A stretch of 45,206 nucleotides of DNA from Saccoglossus kowalevskii (taxonomy: Eukaryota > Hemichordata > Enteropneusta > Harrimaniidae), in assembly GCF_000003605.2 (NCBI RefSeq), contig NW_003158724.1:524771-569976 (forward strand). Reading direction: 5' to 3'. The stretch's first letter is position 1, and the number at the start of each line of letters is the position of its first letter. Positions 32,190-43,824 of this stretch are shown piece by piece. The position numbers were made by a program, and so were the translations under genes. The notes beneath the pieces were generated by a model that was given only the letters and a program-made list of their open reading frames with translations, had not been told where the DNA came from and did not search any database.

Positions 32190-35100
32190 CACAATTCCTG
32201 AAGCTAAGATCAAGAGAATTATATATGATGCATTATCTTTTAGCTGCCGCTGGTATTACAGATATATCCCAAATATGTACTATTATTTGCTTGTTATTGA
32301 AAATGCAGACAGTATGCTTACTATATTCTTCTTTTCTATGTATTTAGTTTTATTCTTATTCGAATAGTAATAAAATTCGGTATTATTTTTCGTTCAAAAT
32401 AATATTACTACTAATAATATAATGTTTTTTGTAAACTTGGTTCTCTCACACTAACTTTGTCTAACTTTGCACACTATACTTTTGTACTGACACTTGATTG
32501 CTATAGATAAGGAGATCACATGGGGTGGGAGGGGGGGGGGGGCAAAGTGACAGAAAGGTTATGTGGGTATCCAGGGAATACCCAGGCATCATATACAACA
32601 AAGCTGTCATAACAAGGCAACAACATTGTCACAGTACAGTTATTTGTAGATGAACATATCATTATCACATACTTATAATACTCGTGTGATATCGCAAAAT
32701 AAATTACTTATATCATTGCAAAAATAGCAGACAACTAGTTATCTAAGTACATTTGTAGCTAAAATAGGGATCGTTAGTTTAGTGTTTAGTTCATGTCAAC
32801 TAAATTTTGAATTATTTTTTGGCCTGTTGAAGGAATTTGTTCCCATTGTTTTTTGATGTGACACCTTATTTTGCCGAATCTCACAGAATATTACACTGGT
32901 TTGACAAGCATGACAGTATGGGCAGTGTACTGCGTATACAGTTTGTGATCAAACCAAATAAATCAAATGTGACACGCAGGTTAAACACAGAATCCTAGTT
33001 AACTTTTCTCTCTTAGTTTTACATTTATGACCGTCTCTTAATTCTAACTAACCATTTTATTTTTGGCAGCTCATATCGGTAAATTTATTGCTTATTAAAT
33101 TGAGCTTTGGTAGCAACTGAATTCAATCACTCCTGATTTGACCTGGATAACAACAATTTCTGCTTTCTTTCTATGATTACGAGCAGATTTCTAGAGCTCA
33201 TAATTTGTCCTGACTTGAGTGGCTTAATTAACATTAATCATGCATTCAAAAGTAATTTTTCACATTGACGAGGCGGCTAGGTTATGCCCTCTCTGTTGAC
33301 CTCTGTCAGATTCAAAGAGTTTCTTTTATCAAATATTAAAAGGATTTCTTATATGGCATTTTTTTGATTGACAGCTGACTGCAACAAACTACAATTCAGG
33401 ATATTGATTTGATATTATTTTTCGTCATTTGTTTTGTATGGCTTTGTGGCAGTGCTTTTCTGTCTGACTTGATCAAGCTAGTCTTAAATTCATTTACCAG
33501 AATTAAAAGATACATTTATAATTTATAATAACTATAACAGAATAATTGAAAATGAGGATTCTAGTGAGAGCTACAGTACTGGTTTGAGTTGAACTAATCT
33601 GGGAATAATGATGTTGATTTCAAATTGTAAATTACTTGCAATAAATTTACAAATTTGTCTGCCATAGTATACATTGTCCATAGTTTTTTTCCCAGCAAGC
33701 AAATTATAGCCCTTTCCAGAATTGCTAAAGATATTAGAAATAGTTTCTCTGCAGATTGTTATATATTTTGATATTCACATATCTACTATTCAGTTAAACT
33801 GTTGTACAGTGGAGTGCAGTATGATTTAAAAGTCAAAAACATACCTCAGTGAAAAAGATGCCTAGAATGATAAAATGATAAACAAATTCTGCATTGTATT
33901 TTAGCCATGGTAATGGTCTAAGTATGTCAGAATTTATCTCGGTTACTTGGCTGTCTGCAATTATTTGTCATATCTCAGCCTAGAGTCGCCTCAATGCCCT
34001 TACAACAAGCCTACAGATTTATCATGGTATTTAAAGCTGTTATTACCATCATTGCTTATGAAATCTCCCTTTTAGAAGTCTCTGGAATTTTCTACAAACG
34101 ACATGATGCCATAGTTCTTTGGCCCCTGTTGATAACATGTCACTGTCGCCATGAGTGGCAGTCATCATCCGTCAGTGCTCACACAAAGTATTTTAAAGTC
34201 ATCTTTTAATATTGAATTAAATTTAAATATTCAAATATTCCAACTTGTTTGTAGTTTATCTACTTATCAGAGTGCTTTCTAATTAGGACTGATGAGTATA
34301 TATCCTGAATATTTAACAGAAATTGTTGAGTGACTGACTGATATAAAAATTGCATCATAATTTCCATTTGTGCTTTTAATTTTATTAAATACATATATCC
34401 TGGTTATATTCAAAAGGGGTTTACAAGTTCTATCAGTTTACTCTAACTCTATATTTGGAAATATAAAAACAGAATCAATCAATATTTCCCATTCCACAAA
34501 GTACACATTCATGCTTTCGTTGCCTTCATCACGTTTCACCCCTTGGCTCTCAATAAATTGACTTGTATTTTAATGTTTTGATATCATCTGTGTTGGACTT
34601 GCTTCTAGGCAATCTGGAATAACATATCTGCTTGGTTTGTTAACCCATAGTTAATAATAGCATGTATAGTTATGTTAAAAAATAATACACTGCAAAATTA
34701 CCTGCCTGACTGAAATCTACCTAATTTCGAAGGCAAGCAGTTTTTTTTTATTCAATCTACGGGTAAATGTTTTTCTTTCTTTTTCATTGTGATAATAAGT
34801 ATTGATAAAATAACCTATTATTCTTCTCCATTTGTCCCTAAAGTCGTCACTTGAACAAAAAAAAAATATTGAAAGACTCATTGATTTTTCTCTGTGCATT
34901 GAAGTAAAGTACCAGATATTATCCTATTGCCATGGTGATGTAATATTTGGTTGCCATGGTTATATGCTCCCGATGATGTAATAATTTAATGTTCTGGAAG
35001 TGACAACTATTCATATTAATGCTGTTGAAGTTAAGATTACTTGTGTTTCAAGACCAAAAGTCGTTGAATTGTGAACGACTCTCAGCAAATCATATTGAAA

Positions 35101-35870
35101 AGGGATAGCTAAATGTTTTTGTTTTTTGTTCTATAATTTGTTTTTTCATTTTCCGTCCACTGAGAGATACCACACTGTGCATGAAATCAAATGTAAAAAA
35201 AGAACAAACAAAGGTTGTAGTGTCGTAGTGGTATCAAATCCTCTTGTGGTATTCTTCACATGCAAAATTATTTTGTGCTATACATATTTGATGCTGGTCA
35301 ATTTTGATGAAGTAAATAGTATCTCAACGCCATATTCCCCCCTGAAAGGTCGGCATTTTGAATAAATCTTTAAATGTTGATTATATTTTAAATGATGTCA
35401 TTTGGTGTTCATGCGATGCAACTTCGTAATAAGAAAAAAGAGAACTATTTTTGTTATTGTTCAAATGACATACTTTCTGTGTCTGTTCAATTTGTGTAAT
35501 AATTGTGCGTGATGTAAGCCTGGTGATTGTGGAATTCCAGTTTTTTATTTGTTTCTCTATCTCTGCTTGCAGCACTTTTTACGTGTTGGGTGGGCAAGTG
35601 AAATAGAGATGCCTGCAAAACACCTATCGGGTTTTTAATGAGTCATATAAAACCATTTCCAAAATAACAACTAGGGATGTACCATTTGAACTTTTTGGGG
35701 GTGGTCAATAAATGAACCTTGCTCCTGTGGAATCATCCCCAAAGTTTGATTATCTTAAGAAACATTAAGGCAAATTTGGTTTTAGCAATTGAAATATTGT
35801 CGGGACGAGAAACAAATTTTCTTTTGAATTGAAAATCATCTTGTTCATTCTTTTAACTTAATCTCAACTA
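32190..35870 (+). other. Intron, no recognised feature
   Basis: AT-rich intronic sequence with a G run at 32529-32541. No exon matching an LRR pattern, RNA gene or clear repeat was recognised. Confidence 0.5.
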
Positions 35871-35879
35871 TGTAATTAC

Positions 35880-35990
35880 TGTATTTGCTCACATAAATTA
35901 CATCTAGATGTATCTATGGTCAAAATAAGTTATATTTTAATCCATAAAACAATAAATGCAATTGTTGGTTTATGTGCGCTTCTATTGGAA
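35880..35990. repeat. Dispersed intronic repeat, copy 1
   Basis: Shares ACTGTATTTGCTCACATAAA, GTCAAAATAAGTTATATTTT AAT and GGTTTATGTGCGCTTCTATT with the copies at 36577 and 38456, with about a quarter of positions changed. No coding potential. Confidence 0.6.
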
Positions 35991-36576
35991 ATGCGCATCT
36001 AATAGGTCAAATATGGTATTACAAATCATCTTGTTCTCACACACTTGTTTTCGGCATAACAAGTTAAAATATATTCTAGAATATTTAGCTCCCCTCCCCC
36101 CATCCTAGTTCATCCCTGTCAAATGACATCTGTGCATGTAAATCCAGTTTAAAAACGGCTGCATAGGAGTCATATTTATGGCTCATGCATTTACATTAAA
36201 AGGATTCCATAGTCCACATATTGTGGATTCTGTTGGACGAACAATTTGCTGAAAACATAAAACACAATGTAGGTCCACTCTGCAAGTAAATCTAGAACTC
36301 ATTAAAAGACTGCAATTCTGTTTTTTTTTTGGTTTAAAACATTCTTGGCCTCTTCAGTCTTAAATGGTGCGTTTAGCTGTAGAAAAGAACTTTGATGAGA
36401 ATGTGTAAAATTCTTGACAAATGTTTGTGGGAGATAAAAGGCGCCTGACAGTATGAGTTTGGACTGAATCAACCACACACATGCCAAAACAAACATCTAA
36501 ACATTTAGCATAGTCCGAAGTACTTCTATCTCTAGGGTGTTATATACTGCTGATTGCGTGGATGAAGTCTCTATAC

Positions 36577-36695
36577 CGTATTTACTCTGTTAGTATTGTA
36601 TGCACTTGCGTAAATTGCAGAGGTGTGTCTGTGGTCAATTTATGTCATATTTTAATGATTCAGTATACAACAAACTGTTGCTGTTTCAGTAATTG
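36577..36695. repeat. Dispersed intronic repeat, copy 2
   Basis: Shares TTTACTCTGTTAGTA, GCAGAGGTGTGTCTGTGGTC and ATTTTAATGATTCAGTATAC with the copy at 38456. Confidence 0.6.
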
Positions 36696-36823
36696 GTTGC
36701 TTGGATTGTGTATACTTCTAGTTCATTGTGTTGTTGAATTAAATTGTGGTAATTGAAACTGACAAAATTTTGAAAAATTCATTTGACTTATTAAAATTGG
36801 AAAAATATTTGACTTTTTATTAA

Positions 36824-37575
36824 GGGCATCAAGGTATTCATGGGGCATCTAAGCACTCCCTTCCAGGGTCTGCATCAAGGCATTCATGTGGAACTTCTAG
36901 CCAATCAACTCCATGGCCTGCATCAAGGCATTCATGTGGGACTTCTAGCCAATCAACTCCATGATCTGCATCAAGGCATACATGTGGGGCATCTAGGCAA
37001 TCACCCCCATGGCCTGCATCAAGGCATTCGTGTTAGACTTCTAGCCAATCAACTCCATGGCCTGCATCAAGGCATTCATGTGGGACATCTATGCAATCAT
37101 CTCCAAGGTCTGCATCAAGGCATTCATGGGGCATCTAGGCAATCAACTCCACAATCTGCATCAAGGTATTCATGTGGGGCATCTAAGAAATCATCTCCAA
37201 GGTCTGCATCAAGGCATTCATGGGGCATCTGGGCAATCAACTCCACGATCTGCATCAAGGTATTCATGTGGGGCATCTAAGAAATCATCTCCAAGGTCTG
37301 CATCAAGGCATTCATGTGAGGTATCTAGGCAATCATCTCCATAGCCTGCATCAAGGTATTCACGTGGGACGTCTATGTAATCACCTCCATGGCCTGCATC
37401 AAGGCATTCATGTGGGGCATCTAGCCAATCACCTCCATGACCTGCATCAAGGCATTCATGTGGGGCATCTAGCCAATCACCTCCATGACCTGCATCAAGG
37501 CATTCATGTGGGACATCTAGGCAATATCTTCCATACCTGCATCAATGTACATTCATGTGGGGCATCTACACAATC
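36824..37575. repeat. 48-bp minisatellite
   Basis: About 15 units with the consensus GGCATTCATGTGGGGCATCT, AGCCAATCACCTCCATGGCC, TGCATCAA. The unit is 48 bp (occasionally 45), a multiple of three, so long open frames appear on the plus strand. One frame gives 16-residue repeats such as LHQGIHVGHLANHLHD, and a second frame is also open. Simultaneous openness of two frames and lack of a start context argue that these ORFs are by-products of the repeat. It lies deep in the large intron. Confidence 0.95.
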
Positions 37576-38455
37576 ACCATCTTGAGCCCTGGACTAATCA
37601 TTGTCAACAATGGTTTTTAGAAATGAATGAAAACCCCTTTTTTTTGCCATCTAGGTAACCTCACAAATATTCTTGTTATGCTAATGAGATGCAAAAAATT
37701 AACTAATATTGCTTGGGTACATAAGGGAAATTTGTCTTTGTCTAATAGAGGTGAATAAAAAATTTATCAATTGACAGCTACTGTAAGAGATTGAATTAAA
37801 AGCGATATCGTTCAGTTGTTGTGTGATGCAATTTACAATAGTTGCTATGATAGATTTTTTGTAACGTGTTTGTAACATAACTCAGCAAACTGTTAAGACC
37901 TCAATGCTGATCAATAATGGCAAGGCTGTCAGATGTAATGCATCAAATGGACAGGATGATGTCATACGTGTGTAACACAAATTACATGCTTTCTTGTCAG
38001 GAAAAATGTCTCAAGTTAAATTGAGGCAGGTAAAATGCAACAAAGTCTTTGTGTGTTGTTTATTTAAAGATCTCACATTTTTTCTTGCATCAGGGTCCTC
38101 ATTTATGCAATCAGTGAAAGATTAGATTTTTGATCAGTAGACATTTTGATGCATTGCCACACTAGCCTGAAACTAAAGAGATTCATGTACTCGCACTCTC
38201 ATTTGAAGATATTGAAATCTTGATTGGCTGAAAGTGAAAGGTAAAATTGTTACACCATATCTCTAACTTCAAGTGAGTAGCATGTGATTTTGGTTTCAAT
38301 GAAAAACAAGAGACAAATTCAGTATGCATACAACGCAGACATTAGGGATTATTTTGTTTCCAGGCCATGAAACATAGACTTTTAAATCACCCTCAATGTG
38401 TGACAGAAAGTTGCGTAGTCTGTGGATCAATATTTTCTCAAGCTTATCAGAATTA
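37576..38455 (+). other. Intron, no recognised feature
   Basis: AT-rich intronic sequence. Nothing recognised. Confidence 0.5.
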
Positions 38456-38590
38456 TGATACTGTACTCTGTTAGTAACAATTGCACAAATTTAAATGACA
38501 GAGGTGTAATGGTCAAAATAAATTATATTTTAATGATTTGGAATACAATTACTGATTTATGGTTTATGTGTGCTTCTGTTAATTTGTTTC
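38456..38590. repeat. Dispersed intronic repeat, copy 3
   Basis: Contains TACTCTGTTAGTAACAATTG, GTCAAAATAAATTATATTTT AATGATT and GGTTTATGTGTGCTTCTGTT. It links copies 1 and 2, because it shares the 5' half with copy 2 and the 3' half with copy 1. Confidence 0.6.
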
Positions 38591-41500
38591 CTGGCAGATT
38601 CATTGGACCCATTGTCGGTTGCTACTAGCAACAATCGAATTAATATTATAACTTTCAGGTCTAACTCTTTTTAATTTTTGATGAAATGTTCTTGAATTAC
38701 ATTTTATAAGAAGTTAATTGAGCTTTATATTCTAGACACAGTAAAGGATTCTGGGATTGTGAGAATGCTGTTGAAATCATAATTCATTGATTTTGATTGT
38801 TTAGGATAACAATATTCAGGTCAAGTTTCACCTGATTCCAACAATTAATGTAGTTGAACTTTCTTGTTGACTGAATTGGATGTTGAAGACTCTTTACTCT
38901 CTTTACTTGTTGTCACTTAGCAAGGTAATGGCCCCATGTTTTGTGAACCTGTTTTCGGTGTCTTCAATGCAACTAAAGAAACTACAACATTTAACAATAA
39001 CACGGTAGAACCCATACATGGCTTATTTCTATTTTTACATGTGAAAAGTGTGAAAAGATTACTCTTTGTATGTCCACTTGAAAGCTGCCATTTGAGCTGA
39101 TACAGTAGAGACTTCGGAGGGCTTCCTTTCAATGATGGCTTTTATTTTCAAGTATGAAATGTTTACCAAGCGCTTCATTTTAGTTTGCGAAAGCACTAAC
39201 CACCTTAGTTCAGATATAGGCGCAGCGGTGTAACAAAAATGTGTCTCTCTTCTGAACAACAGGTATTGAATCTATGTTTCAAAAGCGCTGAATACGTTGA
39301 CCACAGGTTTGAATAAAGTGACAAATTTTGCTTGTTGCTGCTTGAAATCATGGTTGCCCCCTGTGTGACTTTTTTGTCCTTAGCAATTAATCAGTATGAG
39401 AGCGTGGGACAAAGACTCCCCTTGAAATAGTCTCTATACACTGCGTGGTTTCCACGTCTTGCAAGTGTGTGAATGAGGCTAAATGACCAGCACCTTGTTG
39501 GCATGGCTTACAGTTTCCTTCCTCTCACTAAAGACGGGCATATTATGACAAATGATTAGGTGCAATAAAGGAACGTTCCTGTTTTGCTATTGATGCTGTG
39601 TCTCACTCAGCAATACCCCCTTCCTTTGTCCATGTGGATTACCTTTGTGTCGCTTGCAACAATAATCTACATAGCTTTAGTCCGGTTCAGTTATTTCGGA
39701 AAGTGAAGCAAGTCTTTTATGATACTTCACATTATCCTGTAATAAGGGACTTTGTTTTCAGACAGACGTTTTATTGAAATTCAAAACCAATGTTTTTGAA
39801 TAAATGTGAAATATTCCACTTCAACACCACCATGATCAGCTTATCACTCTCTCCTCCTTCTCCCTCCACCAATGAATGCATTCTGTGTTATTCATACTAT
39901 GGTGTTGCTTAGCAGTGAGCCCCACATGTGGTCATTTATTCACTATTCAGTGTCTGTCTACATCGCAGTACACCAAATACTTAATTGTAACTGCACTTGA
40001 ATGAGAAGTTTTCACAGCCATCATCTTTTTCAAGAGTCCCAAGTTTTTTCTTCACAGAATCAAACAAAACATGCAGTAGATGAAAATTGCATAAAATCTT
40101 TTTCACATTGAGTCATTCACAGTCCCTCAACACTGTAGAGGGATTGTGAGTCATTGAAAAAAAATTATATTATAGTGGTTAAATTCAAGATTCAGATTAC
40201 CCTCTTTTGCTTTTATGTCAAGCTATTGGTGTATTGTTCATTTGGATGCAGTTGTTCCTACCCCCATGTCTGAACTAGGTTTTCAGCCAGGAATAAATGT
40301 GAAATTTAAAACCTGTTTTGCACTTCAATTTTGGTTTCTTGTACCCACTTGGTGAATTTCATTCATCAGAAAGTCCAGTGTACGTTTCATGTTTAGACAA
40401 ATGTTGAAATGAGAGATGAAAACCTATGCCAGAGTTGTATTATATAAAGCAAGTTCCAGTGAATGATCTAATATCTCGGACTTATTGGTTGACCTACATA
40501 TGTATGGTGAAAATGTCTGAATTGATCACAATCAAACATACATCATACATCTTGGATTACATATGAATGTCCATTACTTTCACGACCTAATTTAAGATAT
40601 CTGTTGTGTATGGATAGAATTTGTTCAACTTGGTTTACAATATGTATACATTAGTCACTATGCGACATCAATGCATGTCATTATTTCAGATTTGATTCAA
40701 AATGGCTGACTGGTGGCCATTTGTTTTAAATTTTGATTCAAAATGGCTGACTCATTTCAATTTTGTTTACTATTGCACAATAGGAACATAACTTGTTTGA
40801 GCTAGTTATGGGTATATCAGTGTGTCAATTTTTATCTTGCCCACATGACCCCTAAATGTTCGTCCCAGTAGACTCTTTATCAGGAATTGATCTGATTAAA
40901 TTTGATAGAAATATGGCTCACAGCAGACTTTCAACTGGTACATACATGTGCATATTTATTAATGTTTGTGCTTCTCAATGTAGAATTGATGTGTAAGGGG
41001 GGGGGGGGGTATATTAACTGTAGCATTCAGTCATGTGTTTATTAATAAATGATTGCAATTGCTGAGCAGGACTTTGATGGTTGGTGAAATCTGTATTTAC
41101 TGATAGACATGCCCCTCCCATTTCTGCTCTGGGACTGATAGATGAAAACATTCTAATCAACAACTGTTAATTCATTCAATATTCCCTGTTTCTTCTCACC
41201 TTTTCTTATTGTAACTCTGGTGGAAGAAGAAGGTATGCACGGAATGTGGTTTTGAAAAAAAAAAATGAATGGTTTGAAAGCCTATTGATGTTTGGTGTGC
41301 CCCACTAGGACATGCATATTATGTGGCTGTCATCGGTCTACTTAAGCTGAACATGCTGCATTGCTGGCGTCTGTCAGTATTTATAGCTCCCCTCCCCCCT
41401 TTTTGCAGTAGGTACTCTAAGTATGATAAACATCTGGGTCAAAATAAGTCTCAAAATATTTGTATAAGAAAGTATCTCTGGGATGGTAAGAAGTTGTAAA

Positions 41501-43660
41501 CAAGGGGAAAGAATTCAGAGTGGTTTATGTTATTCAAATTTCACCAGCTTCCTGGGTAGGGAATTGCACTGCTTTGCTCATGGGGGGCTGTTTGAAATCC
41601 AGTATTTCAGAATTGTGGTGTATTATGGGTAAACTAGAGCAGCTATTGAAAATTATTGTACTTAAGTAATTTGTTAGGTGATAAGTGGTTTTGACAGAGT
41701 TTGGTGGTCTTAAAATGCAGCTAGTTACTGCAATACTAATTTAATGTGACAAACAATTTAATTGCATTCTTGCAGGTAACAAAACTTTGTTTCCAATGAA
41801 AACAGGATTGAGTGTTGGTAGGTGATACAATCAACCTGCAAGGTAGTTACAGGGTTCCTTTTATTTACCCCTTATCAAGCATGAAATTTGAGTGGGCTAT
41901 TCAGTCTTTTATTACCATTTAGGCGTGAAGTGTGTCTCTCTGCTGTGTTTGTTGTCCTAACCTCAAGTAATTTATGGCCACTCCATAACAATTATTTTAT
42001 ATGGATTTGTTAAGAATTTACTACTGGCTTGATGCGCATGTCTCAGTGTGGGGGATATTTTTCTGACGGATTTGAATAGACAGGCTTGGTGCCTGAGTAA
42101 AATTACTACAACACGTGTGCGGTGTTACTTTTGTGCCGAGGTTCTGTACACCCGTAAGCGGTAGTTTCAAAGTCCCATGGGTGACTAACAAGGAATGTGT
42201 ATGTTGGATTTGTGGCTGCAGGCTAGTAGAATGGTCGGAGATACGCCATGGTAATTCTTAATGGACGGAACGTTCCACTCTGTGCAGTCCACAGGAAGTA
42301 ACCCTGGATCGAGTAGATTGGAAATCCGATTTCTAACATGCCTGACTTCAGACACACCATTTGAGTGTTATAGCAAAAATTAAATACTAGCATTATTACT
42401 TGGGTAGAAAGCAAGTTTCTTTTTCTTCAAGACTTTGTCATGAATAAAATTGTTCAAATTTGAATTGTGCCCAGCCTTCCGGAATCCAAAATGAAGGAAA
42501 ATATAATAAAGAAATTTGTTTCTGCTGTTATCATTGTCAATATTAATTTAAATAGCAGTTTAGTGCAATTGTACTACAACGAAAAAAAATTTGAATTCAT
42601 TATTTTTTGAAGAACATTTTAAAGATACAATGTAGTTATTCAGTTGACCTTTCCTATTTGAATCATTGGAATACTTTGTACTTTCATAATCAATTTTGAA
42701 GACCTTTAAAATTTTAATCAATTTTACTTTTATATATGCTGTCCTCTGTTTCAAACATCTGAGAAACCAGACCATGTGATGATGTCCTTTTATTTCTGTA
42801 ATTTTTGTTTTGGCATCTAGATTTCATGATACTTACCGGTACTGAAATGGTTTGCTTAAACTTCAACACAGAAATTAAATCCACAATTCTTGTCATCGAA
42901 ATGCATTTTTGTTGCTTTACAAAAAACACTTTCAATTTCCTCTGAGAGGACATTGTAATCTACATCATCACTCTGTCTCACATTGCAATCACTAATGTAA
43001 ATTTCCCCTCCCAATCAATTGCCTATAAATCATCTTGCTCAGTTGTAACATAAATATTTATACCGCCAGGTAAATTTATTTCAGCAGCAGCACTTACCAT
43101 TAGAAATTAAGAAATGCAAGAACTAATCATCTGGAAGTAAAATCATAGCCCGAGATATCCATTAAAGCCAAGCAATTGGTATAATGCACTCAATTGTATA
43201 TTAAAACCCCAGGGTTTTTGCTTCGGTCTTGTTACTTTAACCCAAAGCCATATTCGCCAATTGATTCATAAGTAATGTTGATGCAGGCAAACAGTTTCTT
43301 ATAATGCTGAAAGAAACTAATTAATTTAAGTTCTCTTTGTAATCTTGATTCTGAATTCCACCACATTGTTTCATACCTGTGGGATAAAGTAATCTCATTT
43401 GAAATGTTTGAATGAGGTAATATTAGGTGAATACAAATGGCGGATCAAGCAGTGCTGCTAAGAACCAAATGTTTGTTGCACGTAGATGCAAATAGTCTCA
43501 TGCATTGAGAAGATTTTATTCCTTCCATCAAATTTGTCAGTTTTATTTAATTCATGGTTGAAAAAATGTCTTACTTTCTCATTACTCTCACTAAAATCAT
43601 TTGTAACACTAGGACTGATTACGCTAAATCTCTGATGTTCATTTCCAACAAAAATTTTGT
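38591..43660 (+). other. Intron, few features
   Basis: AT-rich intronic sequence. It holds a CACAGTCCCTC hairpin at 40118-40149, a short tandem duplication of TTTTGATTCAAAATGGCTGA at about 40690-40760, and a G run at 40998-41009. No exon or RNA gene was recognised. Confidence 0.5.
40118..40149. repeat. CACAGTCCCTC hairpin in the intron
   Basis: CACAGTCCCTC and GAGGGATTGTG form 11-bp arms with one G-T-type mismatch around an 8-9-base loop. It belongs to the same family as the hairpins at 9359-9384 and 9673-9702. Confidence 0.65.
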
Positions 43661-43824
43661 CAAAGCCGGGGAGTCGTCACTTGCTCGTACGTCAGATGGC
43701 CATAGTGTGTTATTGTTTACAAACAAGCGTCTACCCATGAGCCTCTGCGTTTTTAGCGTGTCTTGTTATCGTCGCTTAGGACTCAATTCCCGCACGTGTG
43801 CAAGTGACGACCCTCTCGCTTTAA
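43661..43824. mobile_element. TTAA-flanked inverted-repeat element, copy 2
   Basis: 164 bp, clearly homologous to 32031-32189 along its whole length (shared ACAAGCGTCTACCCATGAG and CTGCGTTTTTAGCGTG). Here the inner part of the inverted repeats is better kept: GTCGTCACTTGC on the left and GCAAGTGACGAC on the right are perfect complements. The left TTAA has mutated to TCAA; the right TTAA is intact. Confidence 0.8.

Noticed and set aside
33715-33790. Possible exon after TTTTTTTCCCAG
   Set aside because: The required frame is open for about 30 codons but has no LRR consensus and no donor at the expected 72 nt.
36840-37585. ORFs of 95-146 codons with His-rich repeats
   Set aside because: They follow from a 48-bp tandem unit without stops. 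Two frames are open at once and no gene context exists.
41761-41800. Possible acceptor TTCTTGCAG for a further LRR exon
   Set aside because: The sequence after it gives an immediate stop in the required phase and no LRR pattern.
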